From Pseudomonas asiatica (GTDB lineage Bacteria; Pseudomonadota; Gammaproteobacteria; Pseudomonadales; Pseudomonadaceae): 64,000 nt of DNA. Numbering within the stretch: the stretch's first letter is position 1; every line of letters begins with the position of its first letter. The DNA lies in NCBI RefSeq assembly GCF_040214835.1, contig NZ_CP157874.1, positions 1,492,001-1,556,000 on the forward strand, in the 5' to 3' direction. The translations under genes were made by a program, and so were the position numbers. The notes beneath the pieces are model-generated. The model saw nothing but the letters and a program-made list of their open reading frames with translations. It searched no databases and was not told the DNA's origin. Shown in pieces: positions 52,073 to 61,493 of this stretch.

Positions 52073-53752
52073 ATGACCCAGGAAACCGGCGGCTTCGCCG
52101 CTCTCGATCTCAATCCGAATATTGTTGCTGCCGTTCTGGCGACCGGCTACGAAGAGCCGTCCGCCATTCAGCAACAATCGATCCCGATCATCCTCGCCGG
52201 TCACGACATGATCGGCCAGGCGCAGACTGGCACCGGCAAGACCGCTGCCTTCGCCCTGCCGATCCTCAACAAGATCGATGTGAGCAAGCGCGAACCGCAA
52301 GCCCTGATCCTGGCGCCAACCCGTGAGTTGGCGCTGCAAGTTGCTACCGCTTTCGAAACCTACGCCAAGCAGATGCCGGGCGTGAACGTGGTCGCCGTCT
52401 ACGGTGGTGCCCCGATGGGCCCACAGCTGCGTGCGATCCGCAACGGCGCGCAAATCGTCGTGGCCACCCCGGGCCGTCTGTGCGACCACCTGCGTCGTGA
52501 CGAAAAAGTCCTGTCGACCGTGCAGTACCTGGTACTGGACGAAGCCGACGAGATGCTCAAGCTGGGCTTCATGGACGACCTCGAAGTGATCTTCGATGCC
52601 ATCCCGGCCAGCCGCCAGACCGTGCTGTTCTCCGCCACCCTACCGTCGTCGATCCGTTCGATCGCCGAACGCCACCTGCGCGAGCCCAAGCACGTCAAGA
52701 TCCAGAGCAAGACCCAGACCGTTACCGCGATCGAGCAGGCCCACCTGATGGTCCACGCCGACCAGAAGATCCCGGCTGTGCTGCGTCTGCTGGAAGTGGA
52801 AGAGTTCGACGCGCTGATCGCCTTCGTGCGTACCAAGCAAGCCACCCTGGACCTGGCCTCCGCGCTGGAAGCCAAGGGCTACAAGGCTGCCGCGCTGAAC
52901 GGCGACATCGCCCAGAACCAGCGTGAGCGCGTGATCGACTCGCTCAAGGATGGCCGCCTGGACATCGTTGTCGCTACCGACGTCGCTGCCCGTGGCCTGG
53001 ACGTACCGCGCATCACTCACGTGTTCAACGTCGACATGCCGTACGACCCGGAGTCCTACGTACACCGTATCGGCCGTACCGGCCGTGCTGGTCGCGATGG
53101 CCGTGCACTGCTGCTGGTCACCCCGCGTGAGCGCCGCATGCTGCAGGTGATCGAGCGCGTAACCGGGCAGAAAGTTGCCGAAGCCCGCCTGCCGAATGCC
53201 CAGGCCGTGCTGGACGCCCGCATCAAGAAGCTGACCACGAGCCTGGCGCCGCTGGTTGCCGAAGCGGAAGCCACCCACGGCGAGCTGTTCGACCGCCTGA
53301 CCGCCGACCTGGGTTGCAGCGCGCGTGCCCTGGCTGCTGCCCTGCTGCGCAAGGCCACCAATGGCCAGGCGCTGGACCTGGCTGCGGTAGAGCGTGAGCA
53401 GCCGCTGGTGCCGAGCTTCGCCCCGCGTGGTGAGCGTACCGAACGTGGTGAGCGTGGCGAGCGTCCGGAGCGTGGTGACCGCGAGCGCCGTGCGCCGATG
53501 CCGCTGGCCGAAGGCCGTGTGCGTTGCCGTACTGCCCTGGGTGCTCGTGACGGCATCGCTGCCAAGAACCTGCTGGGTGCGATCCTCAACGAAGGTGGCC
53601 TGGCTCGTGACGCCATCGGCCGCATCCAGGTGCGCGACAGCTTCAGCCTGGTCGAGCTGCCGGAAGATGGCCTGGAGAAGCTGCTGTCCAAGCTCAAGGA
53701 CACCCGCGTGGCTGGCAAGCAGCTGAAGCTGCGTCGCTACCGCGAGGATTGA
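52073..53752 (+). CDS. deaD: DEAD-box RNA helicase DeaD/CsdA
   Basis: ATP-dependent RNA helicase acting in ribosome assembly and mRNA unwinding, usually cold-induced. 559 residues. Q motif, Walker A AQTGTGKT (50-57), APTRE, DEAD 156-159, SAT 187-189, HRIGRTGR (~330s), then an Arg/Glu-rich spacer with RGE-type repeats (~450-475) and the C-terminal RNA-binding domain (to ~555). The start MTQETGGFAALDL follows AGAGGC. The long structured leader suggests regulation of its own mRNA. Terminator follows. Confidence 0.95.
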   Translation: MTQETGGFAALDLNPNIVAAVLATGYEEPSAIQQQSIPIILAGHDMIGQAQTGTGKTAAFALPILNKIDVSKREPQALILAPTRELALQVATAFETYAKQMPGVNVVAVYGGAPMGPQLRAIRNGAQIVVATPGRLCDHLRRDEKVLSTVQYLVLDEADEMLKLGFMDDLEVIFDAIPASRQTVLFSATLPSSIRSIAERHLREPKHVKIQSKTQTVTAIEQAHLMVHADQKIPAVLRLLEVEEFDALIAFVRTKQATLDLASALEAKGYKAAALNGDIAQNQRERVIDSLKDGRLDIVVATDVAARGLDVPRITHVFNVDMPYDPESYVHRIGRTGRAGRDGRALLLVTPRERRMLQVIERVTGQKVAEARLPNAQAVLDARIKKLTTSLAPLVAEAEATHGELFDRLTADLGCSARALAAALLRKATNGQALDLAAVEREQPLVPSFAPRGERTERGERGERPERGDRERRAPMPLAEGRVRCRTALGARDGIAAKNLLGAILNEGGLARDAIGRIQVRDSFSLVELPEDGLEKLLSKLKDTRVAGKQLKLRRYRED

Positions 53753-53765
53753 TCCTGGCGCAATG

Positions 53766-53798
53766 AAAAATCCCCGGCTTTGGCTGGGGATTTTTTTT
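53766..53798 (+). terminator. Intrinsic terminator of deaD
   Basis: AAAAATCCCC / GGGGATTTTT stem around GGCTTTGGCT, followed by TTT. Confidence 0.95.
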
Positions 53799-53811
53799 GC
53801 CTGTGCCATTT

Positions 53812-53934
53812 TGGGGCTGCTTTGCAGCCCATCGCGACACAAGGCCGCTCCTACAAGGGATCGCGTACCCCATGGTGACGCGTAACCTCTGTAGGAGCGG
53901 CCTTGTGTCGCGAAAGGGGCGCAAAGCGCCCCCG
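53812..53934. repeat. REPIN, type B
   Basis: Inner hairpins GGGCTGC/GCAGCCC (left) and GGGGCGC/GCGCCCC (right). It ends 8 bp from the dioxygenase stop. Confidence 0.92.
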
Positions 53935-53941
53935 GCTATCT

Positions 53942-54709
53942 TCAGTCGAACCGATAAATGTCCATCCCCAACGCCCCCAAGGTAAACCCTTGGTGCACCA
54001 CCCCGAACTTGCCCCCAGCTCCCAGGGCAAAGAACAGCGGCAGGAAATGCTCATCACTGGGATGGTTACGCACCGCAAACGGCGCCTGCTGCCGATAACC
54101 CAGCAGCGCTTCCTGATCATCCGCCCGCAGCTTTTCCACCACCCAATCCCTGAACGCCAGTGCCCACGGCTCGATCACATCCGGCCCGGCATGCCAGTCC
54201 AATTCGCCCAGGTTGTGGGTAATGCTGCCCGAGCCGATCAGCAGCACGCCCTGGCCGCGCAAACCCGCCAACGCCTGGCCTACCTTGACCTGCAGCGCCG
54301 GCCCCATGTGGCTGGGCAGTGAAACCTGCACCACCGGAATATTCGCATCCGGGTACATCAGCGACAGCGGTACCCAGGCGCCGTGGTCGAACGGCCGCTG
54401 CGCGTCCAGCCGGGCAGGCAGCCCGGCAGCCTGCAGCAGTTCACTGACCTGGCCGGCAAGGGTGGGGTCGCTCGGCGCCGGGTACTGCACCGCATACAGC
54501 GCCGGTGGGAAACCGTAGAAGTCATGCCAGGTCTCTGGTCGTGCGCTGCCGGTAACCAGCAGTTCGCGGCTTTCCCAGTGCGCCGACACCACCACGATCG
54601 CTTTCGGCCGGGGCAGGGCGTTGGCCAGCCCGGCCAGCGCCGGCCCGCTGGCGCCGGGTTGCAGGGCCAGCATGGGGGAACCATGGGAAATGAACAGGCT
54701 GGGCAGCAT
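53942..54709 (-). CDS. Class III extradiol dioxygenase (LigB/DODA family)
   Basis: 255 residues. The Fe/Zn site ligands are visible as H9 (SLFISHGSPML), the His in VVSAHWES and the His in SITHNLGELDWHAG. The start MLPSLFISHG is behind AGGACC. Relatives include E. coli YgiD/plant DODA (4,5-DOPA dioxygenase); substrate here is unknown. It is divergent from tpm across a TTCGATC-N7-GATCGAA dyad. Confidence 0.92.
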   Translation of the reverse strand: MLPSLFISHGSPMLALQPGASGPALAGLANALPRPKAIVVVSAHWESRELLVTGSARPETWHDFYGFPPALYAVQYPAPSDPTLAGQVSELLQAAGLPARLDAQRPFDHGAWVPLSLMYPDANIPVVQVSLPSHMGPALQVKVGQALAGLRGQGVLLIGSGSITHNLGELDWHAGPDVIEPWALAFRDWVVEKLRADDQEALLGYRQQAPFAVRNHPSDEHFLPLFFALGAGGKFGVVHQGFTLGALGMDIYRFD

Positions 54710-54741
54710 GGCAGGGTCCTGACGGTTAAGATGCACTCATC

Positions 54742-54762
54742 TTCGATCAACTACAGATCGAA
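54742..54762. promoter_or_regulatory. Operator-like dyad between dioxygenase and tpm genes
   Basis: TTCGATC-AACTACA-GATCGAA, perfect 7-bp arms with a 7-bp spacer, in the 101-bp divergent region. Confidence 0.5.
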
Positions 54763-54810
54763 ATCCAAACCAACTTTTACCGACAAACCATCTAAAAATC
54801 GGGAGTGATC

Positions 54811-55461
54811 ATGGAGCCAGCGTTCTGGCAGCAACGGTGGGCCGACAACCAGATCGGCTTTCACCAGGCGCAGGTGAACCCCTATCTGCAGAAGTATTGG
54901 CCAACGCTTGGCCTGGCGCCGGGCAGCCGCGTGCTGGTGCCGTTGTGCGGCAAGAGCCTGGACCTGGCCTGGCTGGCCGGGCAGGGGTACCGCGTGTTGG
55001 GCGTAGAGCTGTCGCGGCGGGCGGTGGAGGCTTTCTTTGGCGAGCATGGGCTTGAAGCCGAGGTGCAACAGCGCGGGGCTTTCGAGGTTTGGCGCAGTGG
55101 TGACGTTGAGCTCTGGTGTGGGGATTTCTTTGCGTTGCAGGCAGAGGATATCGGCGACTGCGCGGGGCTGTATGACCGGGCGGCGCTGATTGCCTTGCCG
55201 CCGCAGATGCGTGTGGCTTACATGCAGTTATTGTCGGGCTTGCTGCCGGCGGGTTGCCAGGGGGTGGTGGTGACTCTGGATTATGACCAGGCTTTGCTGG
55301 GCGGGCCGCCGTTTTCGGTGGGGGATGAGGAGCTGCGGCAAGGGTTTGCCGGGTGGCAGGTGGATGAGCTGGAGGCTGTGGAGGTGATTGAGGAAAGCCC
55401 GAAGTTCTTGCAGGCCGGGGTATCGAGTTTGTTGGAGCGGGTGTACCGGGTTAGCCGATGA
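54811..55461 (+). CDS. tpm: Thiopurine S-methyltransferase
   Basis: SAM-dependent methylation of thiols; in bacteria it also makes tellurite and selenite volatile. 216 residues. The start MEPAFWQQRWADNQIGFHQ and LVPLCGKSLDLAWLAGQGY are typical of TPMT. The ATG at 54811 has GGGAG six bases upstream; a GTG two codons earlier is less likely. It is divergent from the dioxygenase gene. Confidence 0.95.
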   Translation: MEPAFWQQRWADNQIGFHQAQVNPYLQKYWPTLGLAPGSRVLVPLCGKSLDLAWLAGQGYRVLGVELSRRAVEAFFGEHGLEAEVQQRGAFEVWRSGDVELWCGDFFALQAEDIGDCAGLYDRAALIALPPQMRVAYMQLLSGLLPAGCQGVVVTLDYDQALLGGPPFSVGDEELRQGFAGWQVDELEAVEVIEESPKFLQAGVSSLLERVYRVSR

Positions 55462-55471
55462 CAGGTGTGTA

Positions 55472-55583
55472 GCCTGCACCGGCCCTTTCGCGGGTGAACC
55501 CGCTCCCACAGGTACTGCACAATCCTCAAGGTGAGTGGTGAACCTGTGGGAGCGGGTTTACCCGCGAAGAGGCCGGCACAGGT
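55472..55583. repeat. REPIN, type A, with discordant arms
   Basis: Left arm GTGAAC, right arm GTTTAC: a one-base mismatch between the arms. It is followed by the htpX terminator. Confidence 0.92.
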
Positions 55584-55586
55584 GTA

Positions 55587-55616
55587 CAAAAAAGGGCGAC
55601 CGAAGTCGCCCTTTTG
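55587..55616 (-). terminator. Intrinsic terminator of htpX (works on both strands)
   Basis: On the minus strand AAAAGGGCGAC-TTCG-GTCGCCCTTTTTT: a long stem capped by a UUCG tetraloop. Confidence 0.93.
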
Positions 55617-55630
55617 TTTTACCGGTTGGA

Positions 55631-56518
55631 TCAACCGCGACGGCGCAGGGCCTCGATACGGTCTTCCAGCGGCGGGTGGCTCATCAGCAGCCCGGCCAGG
55701 CCGTGCTTCAGGCCACCATTGATGCCGAAGGCCTTCATGGTGTCGGGCATGTGCACCGGCAGGCCTTGCTCCACGCGCAGGCGCTGCAGGGCACCGATCA
55801 TCGCCGCGGTACCGGCCAGCTGAGCACCGGCTTCGTCGGCGCGGTATTCGCGGCGGCGCGAGAACCACATCACGATCATGCTGGCCAGAATGCCCAGGAT
55901 CAGCTCGGCAATGATGGTCGCCACGTAGTAGGCAATGCCCTGGCCTTCTTCGTTCTTGAAGATCACCTTGTCGACGAAGTTGCCGATGATGCGTGCGAAG
56001 AACATCACGAAGGTGTTCACCACGCCTTGCACCAGCGCCAGGGTGACCATGTCGCCGTTGGCCACGTGGCCGATCTCGTGGGCCAGCACTGCGCGCACTT
56101 CATCGGGCGAGAAACGCTCCAGCAGGCCCTGGGACACGGCTACCAGTGCGTCGTTGCGGTTCCAGCCAGTGGCGAAGGCGTTGGCCTCGTACGCCGGGAA
56201 GATACCCACCTCGGGCATCTTGATGCCCGCTTCACGGGACAGCTCTTCGACCGTTTGCAGCAGCCACTGTTCGTGGCGGGTGCGCGGCTGGCTGATGATC
56301 TGGGTGCCGGTGGTCATCTTCGCCATCCACTTGGAGATGAACAGCGAGACGAGGGAGCCGGCAAAGCCGAACACGGCGCAGAACACCAGCAGGCTGCTGA
56401 GGTTCAGGTCGACCCCGTTGGCGGCCATGAACCCGTTGAAACCGAACAGGCTCAGGGTAATGCTTGCAACCAGCACCACCGCGAGGTTGGTGGCTACAAA
56501 CAACAGAATGCGCATCAT
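55631..56518 (-). CDS. htpX: Protease HtpX (membrane zinc metalloprotease)
   Basis: Degrades misfolded inner-membrane proteins. 295 residues, four hydrophobic helices (two at the N-terminus, two about 155-220) and zinc site H147-E-x-x-H151 ([13 protein letters not shown]). Start [13 protein letters not shown] is AGGAGAACG upstream. It follows a sigma-32-like promoter and has a terminator. Its place between tpm and the aminotransferase matches P. aeruginosa PA2830. Confidence 0.97.
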   Translation of the reverse strand: MMRILLFVATNLAVVLVASITLSLFGFNGFMAANGVDLNLSSLLVFCAVFGFAGSLVSLFISKWMAKMTTGTQIISQPRTRHEQWLLQTVEELSREAGIKMPEVGIFPAYEANAFATGWNRNDALVAVSQGLLERFSPDEVRAVLAHEIGHVANGDMVTLALVQGVVNTFVMFFARIIGNFVDKVIFKNEEGQGIAYYVATIIAELILGILASMIVMWFSRRREYRADEAGAQLAGTAAMIGALQRLRVEQGLPVHMPDTMKAFGINGGLKHGLAGLLMSHPPLEDRIEALRRRG

Positions 56519-56564
56519 GGTTGTTACGTTCTCCTGACGGATGAGTTGTCGCTTACTGCGGGGT

Positions 56565-56592
56565 ATATAAGGGGCCTGCCGTGCCGATTCAA
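56565..56592 (-). promoter_or_regulatory. Heat-shock (sigma-32-like) promoter of htpX
   Basis: On the minus strand TTGAA (56592-56588), 13-bp spacer, then CCCCTTATAT (56574-56565). It resembles the sigma-32 CTTGAA / CCCCATNT pattern. The start codon is about 40 bases beyond the expected start site. Confidence 0.5.
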
Positions 56593-56696
56593 TCGGGCGA
56601 CTATTTCAAACTGTGTACGGCGGAGTATGGCAGAGGATGGTGCGGGGGCTGTGGGATAGAGCGTTGCAGGATGTAAGAAACATCCTGTGGGGTTTT

Positions 56697-56801
56697 GGGG
56701 TTGCTTTGCAGCCCATCGCGACACAAGGCCGCTCCTACAACTGATCGCGTAACCCTGTAGGAGCGGCCTTGTGTCGCGAAAGGGGCGCAAAGCGCCCCCA
56801 G
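56697..56801. repeat. REPIN, type B
   Basis: The left inner hairpin has a G-U wobble (GGGTTGC/GCAGCCC); the right is GGGGCGC/GCGCCCC. Beside it a CAGGATGT/ACATCCTG hairpin lies at 56667-56687. Confidence 0.9.
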
Positions 56802-56810
56802 GGCCTTCAC

Positions 56811-58022
56811 TTACTGCGAATAACCCTTCAGGAAATTCCCGATCCGGCCAATCGCCGCCTCCAGGTCATCCACCCGCGGCAAGGTGACCACGCGGAAATG
56901 GTCCGGCCACGGCCAGTTGAACGCCGTACCCTGAACGATCAGCAGCTTCTCCGACAGCAGCAGGTCGAGCACGAACTTCTCGTCGTTGTGAATCGGGCAA
57001 ACCTTCGGGTCGATCTTCGGGAATGCATACAGCGCACCCATCGGCTTCACGCAGCTCACGCCCGGGATGTCGTTCAGCAGTTCGTAGGTGCGGTTGCGCT
57101 GCTCCAGCAGGCGGCCCGGTGGCAGCACCAGGTCGTTGATGCTCTGGTAGCCGCCCAGCGCGGTCTGAATGGCATGCTGGGCCGGCACGTTGGCGCACAG
57201 GCGCATGTTGGCCAGCATGTCGATGCCTTCGATGTAGCTTTGCGCGTGGTGCTTGGGCCCGGAGATGATCAGCCAGCCGGAACGGAAGCCCGCCACCCGG
57301 TACGACTTGGACAGGCCGTTGAAGGTCAGGCACAGCAGGTCGGGGGCCAGCGAGGCGGTGCTGATGTGCACGGCTTCGTCGTACAGGATCTTGTCGTAGA
57401 TCTCGTCGGAGAACACCACCAGGTTGTGCTGGCGGGCCAGTTCCAGCATGCCCAGCAGCAGCTCTTTGGAGTACACCGCGCCGGTCGGGTTGTTCGGGTT
57501 GATGATCACCAGGGCCTTGGTGTTCGGGGTGATCTTGGCCTTGATGTCCTCAAGGTCGGGGAACCAGTCGGCCTGCTCGTCGCACAGGTAGTGCACCGGC
57601 TTGCCGCCGGCCAGGCTCACGGCGGCGGTCCACAGCGGGTAGTCGGGGGCCGGGATCAGCACTTCGTCGCCGTTGTTGAGCAGCGCCTGCATCGACATCA
57701 CGATCAGCTCGGACACACCGTTACCCAGGTAGATGTCCTCGATGCCGACGCCTTCGATCTGCTTCTGCTGGCAGTACTGCATAACCGCCTTGCGCGCGCT
57801 GAACAGGCCCTTGGAGTCGCTGTAGCCCTGCGCGGTGGGCAGGTTGCGGATCACATCCTGGAGGATTTCGTCAGGCGCCTCGAAGCCAAAGGGCGCCGGG
57901 TTGCCGATGTTCAGCTTGAGGATGCGGTGGCCTTCCTCTTCCAGGCGCTTGGCGTGCTTGAGCACTGGGCCGCGAATGTCGTAGCAGACATTGGCGAGCT
58001 TGTTCGATTTGCTGAACTGCAT
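56811..58022 (-). CDS. alaA: Alanine-type aminotransferase (AlaA/YfbQ family)
   Basis: PLP enzyme, fold type I, 403 residues. Start MQFSKSNKLANVCYDIRGPV; PLP lysine K239 (NGLSKSYRVAGFRSGW), INPNNPTGAVYSKE and SDEIYDKILYD as expected. It makes alanine from pyruvate and glutamate. Divergent from msrB. It sits in the region syntenic with P. aeruginosa PA2828. Confidence 0.92.
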   Translation of the reverse strand: MQFSKSNKLANVCYDIRGPVLKHAKRLEEEGHRILKLNIGNPAPFGFEAPDEILQDVIRNLPTAQGYSDSKGLFSARKAVMQYCQQKQIEGVGIEDIYLGNGVSELIVMSMQALLNNGDEVLIPAPDYPLWTAAVSLAGGKPVHYLCDEQADWFPDLEDIKAKITPNTKALVIINPNNPTGAVYSKELLLGMLELARQHNLVVFSDEIYDKILYDEAVHISTASLAPDLLCLTFNGLSKSYRVAGFRSGWLIISGPKHHAQSYIEGIDMLANMRLCANVPAQHAIQTALGGYQSINDLVLPPGRLLEQRNRTYELLNDIPGVSCVKPMGALYAFPKIDPKVCPIHNDEKFVLDLLLSEKLLIVQGTAFNWPWPDHFRVVTLPRVDDLEAAIGRIGNFLKGYSQ

Positions 58023-58189
58023 GATGGGATCCCGATTGAGAAAACGCGCTACGCCCCGCCGAAAGGTTTGAAAGGGCAGGAAGCGGGTGCCAGACTGAAC
58101 GCCTGGCACACGAAGCCAACTAATATACGTGCCACCCGCGCCCCGGAAAAGACGGTGCGCAGTGAAATTCAGCCTGCCGAGGTCCCTAC

Positions 58190-58585
58190 ATGCAAAAGAT
58201 CGAGAAAACCCTGGATCAATGGCGGTCGATGCTTGACCCCGAGCAGTACCAGGTGTGCCGCCTCAAGGGCACCGAACGGCCGTTCAGCGGCAAGTACAAC
58301 AGCGAGCGCCGCGACGGCATCTACCATTGCATCTGCTGCGGCCTGGCACTGTTCGATGCGCAGACCAAGTTCGATTCCGGCTGCGGCTGGCCGAGCTTCT
58401 ACGCCCCCATCGAGGAGAGCGCGATGATCGAGATCCGCGACACCTCCCACGGCATGATCCGCACCGAAGTCACCTGTGCCCGCTGCGATGCGCACCTGGG
58501 CCACGTGTTCCCCGATGGCCCGCCACCGACCGGCCTGCGCTACTGCATCAACTCGGTGTGCATCGACCTGCGCCCGCGCGACTGA
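58190..58585 (+). CDS. msrB: Peptide methionine-(R)-S-oxide reductase
   Basis: 131 residues. Catalytic C119 (RYCINS) and zinc Cys C47, C50, C96 and C99. Reduces the R form of methionine sulfoxide in proteins. It begins [15 protein letters not shown]. The glutathione peroxidase gene follows 13 bp downstream, so both are likely in one operon for oxidative repair. Confidence 0.97.
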   Translation: MQKIEKTLDQWRSMLDPEQYQVCRLKGTERPFSGKYNSERRDGIYHCICCGLALFDAQTKFDSGCGWPSFYAPIEESAMIEIRDTSHGMIRTEVTCARCDAHLGHVFPDGPPPTGLRYCINSVCIDLRPRD

Positions 58586-58598
58586 CCGGAGCCCGACC

Positions 58599-59087
58599 AT
58601 GGCTGGATCGATACTGGACATCCCCTGCGTGACCCTGGGCGGCGAGCACAAGAAGCTCGGCGACTTCCCCGGCAAGGCGTTGCTGGTGGTCAATACCGCC
58701 AGCCAGTGCGGTTTTACCCCGCAGTACAAGGGCCTGGAGCAACTGTGGCAGGCCTATCGCGCACGCGGCCTGGTGGTGCTGGGCTTCCCCTGCAACCAGT
58801 TCGGCAAGCAGGAGCCGGGCGATGCGCGGGAAATTGCCCAGTTCTGCGAGCGCAATTTCGGCGTGAGCTTCCCGCTGTTTCGCAAGGTCGAGGTCAACGG
58901 CCCCGGCAGCCACCCGCTGTTCGTCGAACTCAAGCAGCGCGCCCCGGGCATTCTGGGCAGCCAGAAGATCAAGTGGAATTTCACCAAGTTCCTGGTCGAC
59001 CCGGCCTCTGGCCAGGTAACGCGCTACGCCCCCACCACCAAGCCGCAGGCCCTGGAAGCGGACATCGAGCGCCTGCTCAGCCGTTGA
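58599..59087 (+). CDS. Glutathione/thioredoxin peroxidase
   Basis: 162 residues. Peroxidatic C37 (NTASQCGFTPQY), FPCNQFGKQEPG (C65, Q71) and C83 as in two-Cys Gpx, which usually take electrons from thioredoxin rather than glutathione. The start MAGSILDIPCVTL overlaps nothing; SD is CCGGAGCC. It ends convergently with sagS, overlapping it by 11 bp. Confidence 0.95.
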   Translation: MAGSILDIPCVTLGGEHKKLGDFPGKALLVVNTASQCGFTPQYKGLEQLWQAYRARGLVVLGFPCNQFGKQEPGDAREIAQFCERNFGVSFPLFRKVEVNGPGSHPLFVELKQRAPGILGSQKIKWNFTKFLVDPASGQVTRYAPTTKPQALEADIERLLSR

Positions 59088-61392
59088 CCGGCACCCAGTG
59101 GTCGACCAGCGCCAGCAGCTCTTCACGGCGGAACGGCTTGGCCAGGTAGTCGTTCATGCCCGCTGCCCGGCAGCGCTCGCGCTCCTCGGGCATGGCGTTG
59201 GCGGTCAGGGCAACGATCGGCAGGTCGGGCCAGCGGCCGCTCTGGCGGATGCGCCGGCTGGCCTCGTAGCCGTCCATCACCGGCATGTTGCAGTCCATCA
59301 GTACCAGGTCGAACTCGTCCTGTTCCAGTAGCTCCAGGGCCTCGGCGCCCTGGGTGGCCAGCTGTACCTGGCAACCGAGCTTGGCCAGCATGCCCTTGGC
59401 CACCAGCTGGTTCACCGGGTTGTCCTCCACCAGCAGGATGCGCGCGCGGCCTTGTTCCAGGGTGATGGCCGGGGTGGCCAGCGGGTGTTCGGGCTCGTGG
59501 CCCTGCAAGGTGCGGCGCAAGGTCTGGTACAGGGCATTGCGCGCCAGCGGCCGGGCCAGCTGGTGCAGGGGGGCGAGGGTGACCGACTGTTCGCTGGGCA
59601 GGAAGTTGCCGTAGGCGGTCACCAGCAGGATCGGTGTCTTCAATGCCGGGCGCAGTTCGAACAGCTGGTCCAGGCTGTCGGTGATCAGCAGGTCGATGGC
59701 CGTGGCGTCCAGCCCCGCGCTGCTGTCATGGTGCTGATAGGCAAGGCCCCAGGCGGGCAAAAGGTCCTGCAACAGTTCATCGAGCCCGCTGCCGGCCGCG
59801 CTCAGCGCCGCCACGCGCCCGTGCAACGGTGCCGGCGGGATGGCCTCGGTGTGCACCGCCAGTGGCAGCTCGGCGGTGAAGCGGCTGCCGAAGCCCGGGT
59901 CGGACTTGATATGCAGGTGGCCCTGCATGGCCTTGCACAGGTTGCGTGTCAGCGCCAGGCCCAGGCCGGTGCCGCCGTACTGGCGGGTGATGCCGGCGCC
60001 GGCCTGGGTGAATGGCTGAAAGATCCGCGCTTGGGCTTCTTCGGGAATGCCGATGCCGGTGTCGCGCACTTCCAGGCGCACACCGCCGACGATGGTCGAC
60101 AGGCGTACATCCACGCGGCCGAAGCGGGTGAACTTGAGGGCGTTGGACAGCAGGTTGCTGACGATCTGCCGTACCCGCGTGGGGTCGCCAAGCACGCTGC
60201 TGGGGAAGTCGCGGGCAATCAGGCAGGTCAGCTCCACGCTTTGCGCGGTGTTCTGCGACAGCAGGTTGGCAGTGTCCTCGACCATCGAGCCCATGTCGAA
60301 CGGAATGCGCTCCAGCTCCAGCTGGCCGGCATCGAACTTGGACAGGTCGAGAATATCGTTGAGCAACTCGACCAGCACCTTGCCCGAGTCATGGGCTATC
60401 GCCAGCTGCTGGCGTTGCTCGCTGGGCAGCGGGCTGTCCAGGGCAAGGGCGATCATGCCGAGCATGCCGTTGAGCGGGGTACGGATTTCGTGGCTCATGT
60501 TGGCGAGGAAGGCGGCGCGCGCCTGGGCCATGTCCAGCGCCCGGCGGCGGGCTTCTTCCAGCTCCTGGTTGGACAGGCTCAGGCTGCTGTTGCTGGCCTT
60601 CAGCTCGTTGGTGCGTGCCGAGACGATATCTTCCAGCTCGTTGAGGTACTGGGTCAGGCGGTTTTCTGCGGTGCGCCGCTGCTCGATCTCGGTGGCCATG
60701 CTGACGAATTGCTGGTTGGCGACCTTCACCAGTACGCCGATCTCGTCGTGTTCGTGGCCGTGCGGGCAGGCCACGCGGGTTTGCCGGGGCTTGCGCGGGT
60801 CGCTGCCGCTGAGCGCGCCGATCACCGTCACCAGCGGCTTGGTCAGCATCATGTAGAACAGCGCCAGGAGGATGCCGGTCAGCACCAGGCTGCGGGCGAA
60901 ACCGTTGAGCAGGGTGATGCCGGCGCGGTCGAGAAAGCGGCTGCCGAAGGCGTAGGTGTCCACCTCCAGGTACAGGGTGCCGAGGTATTCCTCGGGCATG
61001 TGGGTCAGGTACAGGCGTTCCTTGAACTGGCGCTGGTCGCCGAACAGGAAGTCGCTGAGCGGCCGGTAGCGGTCCTGCAGGCGCGGCCGTTCGACGTCGG
61101 CCAGCACTGTTTCGTTGTTGTCGATCAGCCGCGCACGGATGATCGCCGGCGATTGCAGCAGGCCGCGGGTCAGCTCCAGGGCCAGTTCCGAGTCGATGTT
61201 GTAGGCGATGCGCGAAGCCGGGTTGTGGCTGATTTGCAGCAAGGCGCGCACTTCACGGTTGATGGACGCGTCTTCGCTGGCATAATCGATGCCGATCTGG
61301 ATGAGACTGAGCAATGTTCCCAGGATGAAGCCGACCAGGACTGTCAACCGGGCTTGCTTGTATGACAGGCGATTGGTGAACTTGATATCCAT
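59077..61392 (-). CDS. sagS: Hybrid sensor kinase SagS
   Basis: 771 residues, inner membrane. TM1 ~15-36, periplasmic domain, TM2 ~165-185, HAMP (~186-240), coiled coil, HisKA with H301 (SHEIRTPLNG), HATPase (~410-530; DTGIGIP, GTGLGLAL) and REC at the C-terminus with D700 (LVLMDCNMPVMDG). By gene order it matches P. aeruginosa PA2824 SagS, which governs the switch from free-living to biofilm state through HptB and BfiS. The start MDIKFTNRLSYKQARL fits the family. It overlaps the convergent peroxidase by 11 bp. Confidence 0.93.
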   Translation of the reverse strand: MDIKFTNRLSYKQARLTVLVGFILGTLLSLIQIGIDYASEDASINREVRALLQISHNPASRIAYNIDSELALELTRGLLQSPAIIRARLIDNNETVLADVERPRLQDRYRPLSDFLFGDQRQFKERLYLTHMPEEYLGTLYLEVDTYAFGSRFLDRAGITLLNGFARSLVLTGILLALFYMMLTKPLVTVIGALSGSDPRKPRQTRVACPHGHEHDEIGVLVKVANQQFVSMATEIEQRRTAENRLTQYLNELEDIVSARTNELKASNSSLSLSNQELEEARRRALDMAQARAAFLANMSHEIRTPLNGMLGMIALALDSPLPSEQRQQLAIAHDSGKVLVELLNDILDLSKFDAGQLELERIPFDMGSMVEDTANLLSQNTAQSVELTCLIARDFPSSVLGDPTRVRQIVSNLLSNALKFTRFGRVDVRLSTIVGGVRLEVRDTGIGIPEEAQARIFQPFTQAGAGITRQYGGTGLGLALTRNLCKAMQGHLHIKSDPGFGSRFTAELPLAVHTEAIPPAPLHGRVAALSAAGSGLDELLQDLLPAWGLAYQHHDSSAGLDATAIDLLITDSLDQLFELRPALKTPILLVTAYGNFLPSEQSVTLAPLHQLARPLARNALYQTLRRTLQGHEPEHPLATPAITLEQGRARILLVEDNPVNQLVAKGMLAKLGCQVQLATQGAEALELLEQDEFDLVLMDCNMPVMDGYEASRRIRQSGRWPDLPIVALTANAMPEERERCRAAGMNDYLAKPFRREELLALVDHWVPVNG

Positions 61393-61493
61393 GTGTCCCG
61401 AGCCGGTTTCACGTCCCTTGCGCTGCGCAAGCATAGCCGAATAGCCCCGGCTGCTGGTGGGTCTGTCACACATTCAGCCTTGATTGTTCTACT

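Noticed and set aside
59452..61365. 637-codon open frame on the plus strand
   Set aside because: Antisense to sagS, whose HisKA, HATPase and REC motifs are clear. The composition is again Gly/Ala/Val/His-rich without any domain.
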